This document shows positions 1 to 64,000 of a DNA stretch of 64,000 nt, piece by piece. The position numbers and the translations under genes were made by a program. Below the pieces are notes generated by a model, which saw only the letters and a program-made list of their open reading frames with translations, had not been told where the DNA came from and did no database searches. Where the stretch lies: the NCBI GenBank assembly GCA_030340625.1, contig JAOPHQ010002869.1, positions 1 through 64,000 of the forward strand, written 5' to 3'. Source of the DNA: Merluccius polli (lineage: Eukaryota > Chordata > Actinopteri > Gadiformes > Merlucciidae). Each line of letters begins with the position of its first letter. Position 1 is the first letter of the stretch.

Positions 1-53
<53 letters not shown>

Positions 54-1812
54 TATATATATGAATCGCGGAGCAGCGGCAGCAACACACAACCTGAAAC
101 GAAACTCATCAGGACACAGAAAGCGGGAAAACCTTCCTGAGATGTGAGACAAAGGTTTTTTATCACCGCCCTGATGTGCGTGTCAAAGGGTCACGCCACA
201 AGCCTGATAAATACGCCACAAGCCTGATAAATACGCCACAAGCCTGATAAACCGCTAGGGAAGACAATTGGCTGATGTTATTCCCTCGGGGTGAAAGGAA
301 TGTCCCGGTTAACCACTCTCTCTTTTGGTTTATAAACTACATATTTATTCATTTACTTGCACCAGCAAATACATTTTTCTCGGTTTTTGCGGAAAGAGAG
401 CAGAATATTCGTTTTTTTCTTTTCTTTTTAACATTGCGATATATCATGTTCATTATTAATGAAAGGCATACGTTTTGGCTTGGTTATGAGGCGTTTTAAC
501 TTTTAATGTGTAACAGCAGGCACCTAATGGCCTGAGAGCTGATGTATATAATCACCACAAGCGTTTTAAAAGCATGCTGAGATGTGATGAAATGAGAATA
601 TATGGTCCCAGGGATGGAGACGCCGAATTCCAGGGAAGTCTGAGCTCAGTTTGGACGACCCCTTAATGGGAAGCCTGGCTTCAACGTTTCCTTCAGAGCC
701 ACCACAGATATCCTGCATTCCTCCGTGCACCAATGCAACATACTGAAATAATCCGGCTTCAAGAAGTCGCTTCATGGATGTTCATTCATGTGTTTTTGTG
801 TGTCGTTTTTTTGTGGCTTTTACGGTCAAGTGACGCACAGATTGAAGGTGTGTGTTGTCGGCTACCCTCCATGTGAAGACGCAGACATTCCCCGAAGTCA
901 GATTGCAAATAAGTCACTCCCACATTTGGTTTCGTCCAGAAACATGTGGGAGGATTGGAAGTAATGCTGGACTGTGAAATACATTTTTTTTTTTTACCCC
1001 TTTATGCTTTAGAAATGGTTCTCACAAAAATAAGGTTTATGGTTTCAAAAAAACTACTTGAAACCATAGAAACATCATCTTGTCATGTCGGTCCTACTAG
1101 AAGTGTATTGTGAAATGGTCAACATCGAATCCTTGACTCCTGAAGTATCTGTTTTCCTCCTCCCTACTTGGGCCGAATTTTAAGATTAAATTGTGTCTCG
1201 CTGCAAAAACCCCAGATGATAAGCGTGAATGTCTTGGTTGCACATCCCCATATTGGGTGGCGTGAGATGAAAGGGCTTTTCTAGATGGTGAATAGCCATT
1301 GTGTACTGTAATTGGCGTTTTCTGGTCGCCATATCTCTGTTTACTCTATTTAGCTGCTAAGACCCAGAAGGCAGCCGCTTGGCGTGCGGAATGGAGTAGC
1401 GCGCGGGGGCGTGCTAATGCGGCTCCGGGAGAGATTGCGACGCTTCAGGTTAGAAAGGCTGCATCGTTCCCTCTGTGGTAACAAGATGTTTCTAATGTTT
1501 CTAAGCCCAGATCTCGTCCCTGTCAGGCTCTTTATGTTGTCACCTGTAGAGCCTTTGAGAAAAGCACCACAAGGTGGATCGCATGCAGACAAACCGATCT
1601 TCTTGGGGCCGAAACGAAAGAGCCAACAAAGTACATGCCACTGAAGACCTCGTCTTGCGTGACACCTTCTGCCTGAATGTTTTACACTTTTCACTTCACT
1701 GAGGGGGAACTTGTTCGCAGCTGATGCCTCAGGCTCACCCACCAAGCCTGCCGTCTCGCAGAGAGGCTGGTCCTCCCACATCCATGTTTTAGGAAATACC
1801 ACCAATGCACAC

Positions 1813-2027
<215 letters not shown>

Positions 2028-3157
2028 CATTGTGAAAGGGTCGAAAAAGTAAAAGCTGCAATTTCTCAATGTGTGCCAAGAGTCAAACCAGTATACCTCC
2101 ATCTGACTCACAGCCACTGAACTCAGTCATGGGACACTGCCCTGTGTGTATGTGTGTGTATGTGGTGTGCGTGTCGTTTAATAGTTGAATAGTTGTTCCC
2201 TCATGACAGTCCTCAGGGTTAGAATGCACACTTTTGATTTGACCTTATAAACATTGTAGACCGACATTCAGGCTGTCACTACATCAATCCATACAAATGT
2301 ATAAAAACAATGTAGGGTATTTTTATGGATTGCATTTTGGGGTGAATTAGGAGATGAGTGTTCCCACATCCTTTGTAGCTGAGCTAAATAATATAGTTTG
2401 GTAACAATTTATTCTTCCATTATTTGTTGTTTCTTTTCTATAGCTGTAGCTTTTAGAGCCATTTCAGTGGCTTACGAGGCTGAGGCTGAGTTTCTTTCTG
2501 TTCCTGAAACGGCTCGATCTGGTCCACTTCCCCTCGTTGGGTGCAGGGAACGTCTGCTGTGCCTCCTTAACAAAGTGTGGGGAAGCTCTTCCCTGCTCCA
2601 TGTGCTCCAGTCTCTCTTTCACTCTCTTTCTGCCTTTGTCTTAACTTTTATTTATGGCCTGCTCCTTTCACATGCTGAGGGGGAGTCATCAGGTTAGGTC
2701 AGAGGTCAACCTGTACCCTGTGTTGTACCGGGACACGCAGCCGCTTGGTTTACGAACTCAAATGTTGAACTGCTGTTTTGTGGCCGCATTCAACCACATT
2801 GACTTTCTATTGACTTTCTGGTCCATATAGTTTTATTTTTAGTAACTTGATGCATTTTTCGATGTCAAGCTTATGACACTATTTCCCGTGTCTCTCTTGT
2901 TGAAATACTTTACTTGTCTCAGCCTATTCTAGTGAAGAATCCCCTATTGTGCATTTGAAGCCTCACTGGTTCAAAAAGTCATTCCTGCTGAATAATGAAT
3001 GGCCTACAAAAAAACTCCATGGTTAATGAGTTCCTCTGCCCTCCATTCTTCTGCTTTTTGTTTGGTTTATAATTGTTTCTTCAAAGTTTGTAGATTAGTT
3101 TTGCTTTCAAAATCTTTGGTAAAAGATTTTTTTTTCTTCTTCTCCTTCTTCTTCTTC

Positions 3158-3999
3158 TAGGGGTGGGTGAAAAAAAACAATGTATTCACTTATTGTATTG
3201 CACATTTTTAATTTAATCATTTTTTAAACAATGTTTATTGTTTTCACATTAAATGCATACAAGAAGTACACTGCATCACCAGTAGCATGTCACCTTCCCT
3301 TAAACCCTCCCAGTATAGCATACAAGAAGTACACTACATCACCAGTAGCATGTCACCTTCCCTTAAACCCTCCCAGTATAGCATATAAGAAGTACACTAC
3401 ATCACCAGTGGCATGTCACCTTCCCTTAAACCCTCCCAGTATAGCATACAAGAAGTACACTACATCACCAGTAGCATGTCACCTTCCCTTAAACCCTCCC
3501 AGTATAGCATACAGGAAGTACACTACATCAACAGTAGCATGTCACCTTCCCTTAAACCCTCCCAGTATAGCGTACAAGAAGTACACTACATCACCAGTAG
3601 CATGTCACCTTCCATTAAACCCTCCCAGTATAGCATACAAGAAGTACACTAAATCACCAGTAGCATGTCACCTTCCCTTAAACCCTCCCAGCATAGCATA
3701 CAAGAAGTACACTACATCACCAGTAGCATGTCACCTTCCCTTAAACCCTCCCAGTATAGCAATGATGCTGCTGAAATACAAGTCAGAAAGTCTGACTGAC
3801 ATGTAATGTGCATATACAGTCTCTAGAAGTGTATGATTTTACTTTTTCCCATGGTCTAGTGTTAAACAAAGTAAAACAAAAATCGCAATAGATCATTATA
3901 TCGAATTGCATTACTTGTAGAATTGCAATACATATCGAATCGGCACCCAAGTATCGTGATAATATCGACTCAGGAGATGAGCATATCGTCCCAGCCCTA
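3158..3999. mobile_element. hAT-like non-autonomous element containing a minisatellite
   Basis: The left end reads TAGGGGTGGG and the right end CCCAGCCCTA, a short inverted repeat of the TAGGGSTGGG type seen at many fish hAT-like elements. The right interior has ATCG-rich sequence typical of these elements. No transposase is present. I could not see a convincing 8-bp target-site duplication, so the exact ends are uncertain. A 63-bp minisatellite makes up most of the interior. Confidence 0.5.
3246..3762. repeat. 63-bp minisatellite, about 8 copies
   Basis: Units run from the CATACAAGAAGTACACTACA motif through CCTCCCAGTATAG and differ by only a few substitutions. The period of 63 is a multiple of three and the unit has no stop in one frame, which creates a spurious repetitive open frame (repeat AYKKYTTSPVACHLPLNPPSI, written in parts: AYKKYTTSPV then ACHLPLNPPSI). 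There is no start context or homology to suggest a protein. Confidence 0.9.
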
Positions 4000-6900
4000 T
4001 CGTTTACCTATTTGTACTGTACTTGTTTGTTTACCCATTTGAAAGGCACTTAAAACAGTCGATTTATCTATTGATGAGCTTCCAGATGATTCACAAGGGA
4101 CTGGGTTTGGTTCTGGCTGATTCCATTCTGATGAGAGTAGGGTTCATGGCATGTGAAACACATGTGGTTCTCTCATTTCACTTTACTTCATGCACAACTT
4201 GGCCATATAGCTTGTGAATTTGGAAGACCAGTTGTGTTTCTATCTCCAAGGGTGATAATGTTAGGTACCTAGATATTATTCTAGATTAGTTATAGGTGTG
4301 TGGACACTATGTGAAATTAAATCCTTATCCAGGACACTGGGATAGGCATCTGTCCAGAGATGAGTCTTAATGAGACTCCCCATCATTAAGTTATTGTTAT
4401 CACACATATTGTAAGAATAATGAGAACCCAGATGTACCCTACTATTAGTGTGTAGTGTAGTACAGTCTAGCAGTCAGACTCATACACAGTCCCCCCCTTT
4501 CTTTACATTTCAGTCAGAATATGTTCTCTGCTCTTCATTAAAATGTGTCTCCTAGTAACACATGACATCAATTAGAAGGTTCTGGAATGTGCTGCATGGA
4601 TCTGGAGTTGATTTGGGCCGAAGGGACGGCCATATTGAGTAGAGTTGGAGGGGTAAGGAGAAGTGGGCCAGTGCTGTGTCTTCACTGGTGGAGAGTCGGT
4701 GGCATAGCCATCAATCACACACAAACATCCTCTGGCTTCTTCACTTTCATATCATCTCTTTCTTCTCTCTCTCTCCTTGTCTATTATATTCTGTCTTCAA
4801 ACATGTTGCCGATCTCAAAAGCTAGACCATAAACTGAAAGGCGGTTGCATGAGTTTTCTTAGCTTTCTGCCGGATGGTTCTGTTCTGGTTCTGTTGAGTC
4901 AGTCTCTTGTAAAGCGGTCAGGCAGATGTGTGAAAAGGCCGCCGCTTCTCAGGTATTTCTTGGACAAACATTATGACCATTTTTACAAAGAGCGTTGGCC
5001 CTGCAAGCATTCCTGGGCTTCCAGTTGCCTTCAGGAGTTCCTCTGCATCCACATTTGATGCTTTTCTACTAAGACTCCCCAAGAGGTATTCTAAGTGAAA
5101 ACGGCTGGCAGAAGTACAAGCAGCCACTTCATCCACATCCAAAGTAACCGCCCCTTTTTGTTACTAGAAATCTGAATTGACAGGCATTACTTTAAAACAT
5201 TTGTTTTCATTTTGTTTCTGTTTTTTAATTTGTATTTTATTTGTTAGCGAAGGAGAGATTTTAGTTTAAGGGCTACAACATCTTCTTTTTATTCATTTTT
5301 CTGTCAATTTAAGCAGCATCAGTTACTGGAATTAGAAACTCTGGAGATATTTAACTTAACTCGTAGCAGAAAACATCAGTTTCAGATCTCAGTGTTTCTT
5401 CATTTAATGGGCCACCAATGGACAATTGGTTCTTTTTCACAAGATTGAGCAACGCTGATGTGACATTAAATGGCGCCACACATTTAATAGAATACAAAAA
5501 AATTAAACTTTTTGTTAACTCGCGTGATGGTGGCAATGGTTTTGTTTTGTTTTTCCTCGTATAAAATGGTCCTGCCTTTTAAGTTCCTATTCAGCTTCTA
5601 TTTTGAAGAGTTGTGTTCATAGGGACTCCATCCAGACAAAGACATTACGTTTCTAGAGGCAACTTCAGAGTGTTTAGGCCAATGGCATTAGTATTCACTT
5701 CTTTATCCCATACCTGGATACCAAATAAAGACCTAATTTATACGCCTTCACAAGTAATATGCACTCAAATAGTTAACGTCCCAGGGCCGTTCCAAAAATC
5801 GTCAAGTTTTGGCTGCGTGTCTTTTTTAAAGGGAACCAGGCAGGGGGCGGCAAGTTAGCAGACTGAATTAACAATTCACATCTCTGTTTGAGATGTTTCA
5901 GCCGGCTGTGAAAGAGGACTGCTATGGTGGAGTCGCCGGTCGTTCCCTTCAACCTCCAACCTCTCCTCAGCCACAACCTCCAATTAGGCTTAGAGGTTCT
6001 CCCCTTTGTGGTCTCTTAAAGTTGGCACGTAAAAAAGCCATGATAAAATTAGGAACCCACAATGTTTCATTTCCAGTTTCATACGCACTCGTAGGGAACA
6101 ACTAGCTCAGCCCTAGTCGCTTTACACCCGGCGGAGATGGAGGGACGGCCAACACACAGGGGCCTGTTGCTCACTTCAATGGCTTCACTCATTGCAGAAC
6201 CATGGCTCCACCGATGTGGCCGTTAGGGTGGCTGTGTTTGTTGTTTAGGCAGATTAAGAGGCAACATATAAGCACAAGCACATCCAATGTGTTTACAGGC
6301 CTATGCACAAAATGTACAGGCGGACATTGGTGAGCTAACGGGAAGCTAAACTTAAAAAACCTTGCCCTCAGAAATAAGAGGCATAGCCTCTCGGAGCTGT
6401 GCTGAGCCTCTTAGTCCTGGGGAGTGGATGTCGACTGAATCCAACTTTACTAGACTCTATCCATTTCATTTCACCCCCTTGCTCCAACTGTAAACCCCAG
6501 GCAGACCAGGTGGTATTAACGTTTAACATGGCCTCCATTTGCCGGCTTTTACTCTCACTCTGAATAATGTCCTTCAACATTTGTTTTAAGAATGGCTTGC
6601 TTTTATTTGTGTAATCTTGTTTAATATTGAAATTACAAGAGGAAAAAGTACTGGCTCTTCCTTTCAAAATCCCACTATTCCTCTTAATCCACTTAAATTT
6701 CATATCATTGTATTGTATACGTAATCGGAAACCTCACTCAGTAACTTCTCATCGTGGGTGTGGTTTATGAAAGACAACCCTGACTTGCCTGTACACTTTC
6801 ACCATCTAACGTCCTCGGCGTCTAACGTCCTCAACGTCTAACGTCCTCAGCGTCTAACGTCCTCAGCATGACACTTAGCAGGTTACAGGACCACAATGAT

Positions 6901-7992
6901 CCCCCACCCCCACGCTCTCTCTTGTGATTTCAGTCACATCTCAGCTCTCCCCATCCCCCAAACAGCTCTCCGCTGCCAAACACAGAGAGAGGCGAGTCAT
7001 CCAGGACAAGAGAGGCCTTGGTCCCTGCAGAGAATTACAATGAGACTGCCGGCACTGTCCTTTCCAGCACATTACCGCACTCCAGTACAGTAACAAGAAC
7101 CGGATCCTGGCTCATTGGGGCAGAAAAACGACAACACTAACCATGTTGCATTCGGTCTGGTTATTTTCTAACGTAACCCTATTATCTCATAACACATAAT
7201 TGGCGAAAAGCCTATTACTGGCATTTAAAAAGTACTTTAAATGCCGGTAGAACATTTACATTTGAGTTCAGCCAGATCACTCCAGGACACCAAAGGTACT
7301 TTGAACGCGTCATTGTGACGCTGAGAGACGTGTTACTTTGTGACCAGCGAATGTGCTGACAGGGAGCGAGGTGTCTGTCCTCTCTGCTGCTGCTACACTT
7401 GTGGTACACCTCGACAATCTACATGCCTGCTTGGCTCAACATGAAAGGCCCACTGTGGTAAAAGTAAAAAAAAAACAGAAGAAAAATGTATTAGAGTCGT
7501 GTACACAGTAATCTAAAGCAGATTGGTTTTAGTATTGAGAGAAAACAGCGATCCTAAAACTCTGAAAGCTCCACTATGGATGTACTATATATCTATATGT
7601 TATTATATGTGTAGTATATATACTACATCCTAAACTCTGAAGGCACCACTATGGATGTAGTATGTATTTATTGAATTGATTTTCTAGAATTGGCCCTGTG
7701 GTTCAATAGTGAACTATGGTTGGTCCATTGATCGGCCCGTTATGTTCCTTAGCCCCACTAGGATTTGGCTCCCTTGGTTCTGGAAAAGTCAATGTTATGA
7801 ATGGATAAGACAGGCTGTTTATGGGTCTTTTATAATCTTAAGTTTTGCAGGACATGCATTTACGGTTACTCAACTTTTGCAGATACAGGGCACTTTTCTA
7901 AAGATGGCTTGACATTTGGGAGTTGAAAGTCCTTCGAGCGTGAGTTGCTTTCTTTGCTGACATCATCTTTATCATAATTTTTCTTCCTTCAG

Positions 7993-60787
<52,795 letters not shown>

Positions 60788-61320
60788 GTGAGTATTAAGT
60801 ATTATTGTATAAGTATTAGTATGACGTGTAAATATTAAGTATTAACCATATTAATAAAACACCGGTAATCCTGTTACCATTGAGCTAACCAGCCCCTAAT
60901 CCGGACCCTAAGCCAGCCCCTAAGCCAGCCTCCTAGCCAGCCTCCTAGCCAGCCCCCACTGCATACAACATTACAGATGTTTACTGGATATTATATATAT
61001 ATTTTATATTATATTATATTATAAAACATTTGGCTAATTGTGAAACACAAATCAAATTCCATCTCAGTTTGTCTCAAGGTTATACTATATCTCAGTGTTG
61101 ACTCTCGGATTCATCTCTCAAAATCATCTCATCACATATTGTCCTTCTCTGAAGACAATACAACTGTTATCTTGTGTTGCGTGTACACTGAGCTGCTCAT
61201 CAGCATGTCTGCATAAAGCGACCACAGTGAACCACTCCAGTAGATTGGAAAAACTTGCTGAGGCCTTTTAGTAAAGTAGAGGGACAACACTGTTTCTGCT
61301 TGCTAGGCACAAACACACAT

Positions 61321-61321
<1 letters not shown>

Positions 61322-61360
<39 letters not shown>

Positions 61361-61382
61361 ATGCACACACACACATGCACAC
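61322..61382. repeat. (CA)n microsatellite
   Basis: CA dinucleotide with ATGCACAC and AAACACAC interruptions. Confidence 0.9.
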
Positions 61383-61596
61383 AAACACACATGCGCACTC
61401 GGCCCGTAGCTCTTTTGCTACGAGTTATTTTTAAGTGTTTTTCTCATCCCACTCTCATGAATGATTCAAGGGCAGGTTCTTGATTCCTAATAAGGTGAAA
61501 TCATATTGAGAAGCCCAGAACTTACAATGTTTGAATCCTCAAATGTTTGATGTGGTTAATGTTTGGCTAGACGACACAGATAAGTAACATGTGATA

Positions 61597-61638
61597 TTTA
61601 TTAATTGTTTTATACGGAACATACATGGTAGGTTTATT
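61597..61638 (-). terminator. Two AATAAA poly(A) signals for the GPCR gene
   Basis: TTTATT on the + strand at 61633-61638 and 61597-61602 gives AATAAA on the minus strand, about 137 and 173 bases after the GPCR stop codon. Position and orientation fit transcript termination, though AATAAA is frequent by chance in AT-rich DNA. Confidence 0.5.
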
Positions 61639-61774
61639 AACACATGACAAACTTGAAAATCCACAGTAAGTTCACAATATCACAAAATACAAGATCAATT
61701 CTTGCTCTAAAAGGACATGAGCTTGAAGGAGTAGATCAGCTTATTTTACTGCAGGAGGAGCTGAGGAAGTTCAG

Positions 61775-62809
61775 TCAGTTCTGTCCTTGGTCAGATGTGG
61801 TGTCCAGCTCAAAGGGCTGCACAATTGCTCTGTTGAACACATACGGGCAGCCAATCAGAAAGCTGCGGCAATCTGCCCAGCGACCTCTCCCCAGCTCCGC
61901 CAGGTCTCGCCTGAACTTCTGGGACATGAAGACGTAGAGGACGGGGTTCACCACCGCCGCCGAGGACGCCAGCAGCCTGGCCACGATGGCCACGGAGCGG
62001 TAGCTGACGGTCCCCACCACGGTCCCCCCGACGAAGGAGAACATGAGGGCGTAGGAGGGCAGCCAGAGGAGGGTGAAGACGAGCACCAGCAGGGCGGAGG
62101 TGTGGGTCACCTGGCGCTGGTACCGCTCCAGCCGCGGCGCGCCCGGCTGCTGCGCGCTGCGCAGGAAGCAGTAGATCTTGCCGTACATCAGCACGATGAC
62201 GCCCAGCGGGAGGGCGAAGGCGCACAGGAAGAGGGCCACGCTGTAGACCAGCTGGCTGAAGTCCGACAGGAAGGCGAAGCAGTGCACGGCGCTGGAGGAG
62301 CTGACGGTGCGGAAGGCGAACTGGGGCGCGGCCAGGGCGGTGGCGGGCGCCCACAGCAGCACCACGGTCAGCTTGATCCGCTGGCGCATCCTGGAGCGGA
62401 AGACCCAGGCGGGGTGCACCACGGTGACGTAGCGCGTCACGGCCAACGCCGCCAGGGTGAAGACGGACGCGGCGGAGCAGGCCACGCCCAGGAAGCTGAT
62501 GGTCTTGCACAGGAAGCTGCCGAAGGGCCAGCGGCCCAGCACAATGGCGGAGGTGTGGAAGGGCAGGCAGAGCAGCAGCAGAATGTCGGCGGCGCTCAGC
62601 GCCAGCAGCAGGATGTCGGTGCTGTGGGGGAGGTGGCTGTCCTTCCTCCTCCGGCCCGCCAGGAGGGTGATGACCAGGAAGTGTCCCAGCAGGCCGGTCA
62701 CTAGGATGAGGGTGTCCAGAGTGGGCACCAGCACCTTGATGACCCCGTCGACCTCCTTCAGCACGCCGTAACCGCTAGTGTTGACCAGCTGCTCCTCGGA
62801 CTCAGCCAT
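61775..62809 (-). CDS. Class A (rhodopsin-like) G-protein-coupled receptor, intronless, 344 aa
   Basis: Seven hydrophobic segments lie at about 27-51, 64-88, 100-130, 145-163, 185-213, 237-261 and 272-295. Family marks: D75 in TM2 (LSAAD), C101 and C177 for the TM3-ECL2 disulfide, W153 in TM4, P201 in TM5, W249-L-P251 in TM6 and NPVLY (288-292) in TM7. N10-T-S is a possible N-glycosylation site and C314/C320 possible palmitoylation sites. Unusual: H43 replaces the near-invariant TM1 Asn (GLLGHFLV), T125 replaces Asp of DRY (VTRYV), and TM6 has LLWLP rather than CWxP. The sequence most resembles peptide receptors of the galanin-receptor/GPR151 type, but I cannot name it. The ORF is GC-rich. 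The start context is weak (T at -3, G at +4), but there is no better start. Confidence 0.9.
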   Translation of the reverse strand: MAESEEQLVNTSGYGVLKEVDGVIKVLVPTLDTLILVTGLLGHFLVITLLAGRRRKDSHLPHSTDILLLALSAADILLLLCLPFHTSAIVLGRWPFGSFLCKTISFLGVACSAASVFTLAALAVTRYVTVVHPAWVFRSRMRQRIKLTVVLLWAPATALAAPQFAFRTVSSSSAVHCFAFLSDFSQLVYSVALFLCAFALPLGVIVLMYGKIYCFLRSAQQPGAPRLERYQRQVTHTSALLVLVFTLLWLPSYALMFSFVGGTVVGTVSYRSVAIVARLLASSAAVVNPVLYVFMSQKFRRDLAELGRGRWADCRSFLIGCPYVFNRAIVQPFELDTTSDQGQN

Positions 62810-64000
62810 AAAAAGATCCTTTAAGTCATTAAGATGCTCTGAGGTGACGTCCGTGGAAGAGTCACTCCAGCTCAGACCAGAGCCCTCATGAGCATGGCGT
62901 CATCCGAAAGAGACGCCGTCGGCGGTATCAGCAGCTAGCCAAGCAAACAAGATAACCCTGTACACTCGACCGGCGTATGTAGCCTGAGCCATTTATTCAG
63001 ATACATCCTGGATATTTCAGATAACATTTGCGGTTCCTCCTGCCCTCGACTAAAAATAGCCATACTTCATACTCTTGAAGAAACGTATATCTGAAGAGGT
63101 TACTTCATACCCTTGAAGTTAAGTGAATCTGAAGAGGTTATTCTTGACCTTTTCCCGTCACTTGATATGAAGAAATCCATTTGTCCTCACTGAGAAGATG
63201 GAAAGATGACCTCCTGTAATTGTTCCCTATATATTAGATGTAGCTTAATTATAACTTAAGTATATTTTTAGATGTGCTGTAATCCAAAGATGAGCAGTCG
63301 TAGCTCTTGGTACTGTTCTATTGATTTCTGGAAACCAGGCAACGGAGTGCATGGCTGTCTTGAGGGTTATTGGCAGCTATCCACATGAACAGCAGTCAAT
63401 GATACTCGATGATGATGATGATGATGATGCTCGTATCGGTTAGTCGACTCCTTGTCCGGTTTCTTACAAGCTCTCCACACGCTTACGACCTTTAGATGCC
63501 ACCGCTCCATTGAATTAAGAAGTCCTCCATTAAATTAGAAAGGACAAGGGGAAATGTCAGAAAAATCCTAATCCATGAAATTCAAAAGGGTAAACGTTGT
63601 CAGCAGGACGACAGTGCTGCTGTGAGCTGTGGTTGTGTGGTGTATGCAGAGAGCGATCTGCACTGTTGACACAGTGAGGCTGGTCTGGTCCGGTAAGGAG
63701 AGCGAGAGGTCGGAGGGACGGACGAGGTGATTCTCCTACTTAACCTCTGATGAGCCGAGACGGTGCTGTTGACTAAACGTACACTTACACCGACCTAGTA
63801 CTACACCTACCTAGTACTACACCAAACACTACTACACCGACCTAGTACTACACCAAACAGTACTACACCTACCTAGTACTACACCAAACAGTACTACACC
63901 TACCTAGTACTACACCAAACAGTACTACACCTACCTAGTACTACACCTACCTAGTACTACACCGAACTAGTACTACACCTACCTAGTACTACACCAAACA
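62810..64000. other. Upstream of the GPCR gene; no coding region recognised
   Basis: Probable 5' flank of the minus-strand receptor. Contains a (GAT)n tract at about 63407-63430 and a tandem repeat at the right end. No TATA box or other promoter element is clear enough to call. Confidence 0.5.
63780..64000. repeat. 31-bp minisatellite running off the window end
   Basis: Units of CTACCTAGTACTACACCAAA then CAGTACTACAC, with shortened CTACCTAGTACTACAC units interspersed; at least 8 copies. Confidence 0.9.

Larger units (their letters stand above)
60788..61774. other. Intergenic or intronic region between lrp1 and the GPCR gene
   Basis: AT-rich sequence with short direct repeats of AGCCAGCCTCCT near 60925-60955, (TAT)n near 61005-61023 and (CA)n near 61322-61382. 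No exon recognised. Confidence 0.6.

Noticed and set aside
1350..1480. CpG-rich stretch with ATGCGGCTCCGGGAG as LRP1 signal-peptide exon
   Set aside because: The translation is charged (arginine-rich), not hydrophobic, and does not lead to a donor in the right phase.
61787..62704. 305-codon + strand open frame opposite the GPCR
   Set aside because: Antisense shadow of a GC-rich coding sequence; composition (Gly/Gln/Ala/His-rich) and lack of homology argue against it.
61775..62809. GPCR as GPR182, which lies near LRP1 in mammals
   Set aside because: Remembered GPR182 features in TM1-TM3 and the C-tail do not match; the TM6-TM7 region looks more like galanin/GPR151-type receptors.

Overview
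The window is vertebrate genomic DNA, almost certainly from a teleost fish. It has GT-AG introns, very dense (GT)n and minisatellite repeats, tRNA-derived SINEs of teleost type, hAT and Tc1 transposons, and a gene whose protein is very close to human LRP1. The extreme tandem-repeat density recalls gadiform (cod-like) genomes, but that placement is a guess.

About 53 kb (7993-60787, + strand) is the N-terminal half of an LRP1 orthologue (LDL receptor-related protein 1). I could place 40 consecutive coding exons, about 6.7 kb or 2,250 codons, against remembered human LRP1. They encode, in order, LDL-receptor class A repeats CR1-2, two EGF modules, YWTD beta-propeller 1, EGF, propeller 2, EGF, CR3-CR10 (ligand cluster II), two EGF modules, propeller 3, EGF, propeller 4, EGF, propeller 5, EGF and the first strands of propeller 6. 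The signal-peptide exon (upstream) and everything after propeller 6 begins, including clusters III/IV, the membrane segment and the cytoplasmic tail, are not in the window. One exon (36626-36816) carries an apparent 1-base insertion.

Layout: 1-7992 is presumed intron 1 (microsatellites, a 63-bp minisatellite inside a hAT-like element). 7993-19057 holds CR1-2 across a 10.8-kb repeat-rich intron. 19058-28104 is a 9-kb intron with a SINE, a 17-bp and a 43-bp minisatellite and long (CA)n tracts. 28105-46348 holds the EGF pair through cluster II, with telomere-like DNA in one intron. 46349-48620 is an intron mostly made of a minisatellite whose unit copies the 3' splice site of the next exon. 48621-60787 holds propellers 3-5, with a second, smaller tandem repeat of a splice acceptor and an intact Tc1/mariner-type element (DD36E transposase) 22 bp upstream of an exon. 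60788-64000 has no recognisable LRP1 exon. It contains an intact, intronless class A GPCR gene on the opposite strand, so either the GPCR is nested in an LRP1 intron or the assembly breaks the gene here.

Most promising for follow-up: (1) the roughly 46-unit array of complete 3' splice-site modules (branch-point-like CTAAC/CTCAC, pyrimidine tract, CAG) at 46895-48620; (2) the independent 40-bp duplication of an acceptor plus exon start at 54945-55091; (3) the antisense GPCR, with His in place of the TM1 Asn and Thr in place of the DRY Asp; (4) the intact DD36E element next to a splice site. No tRNA, rRNA or CRISPR locus was found.
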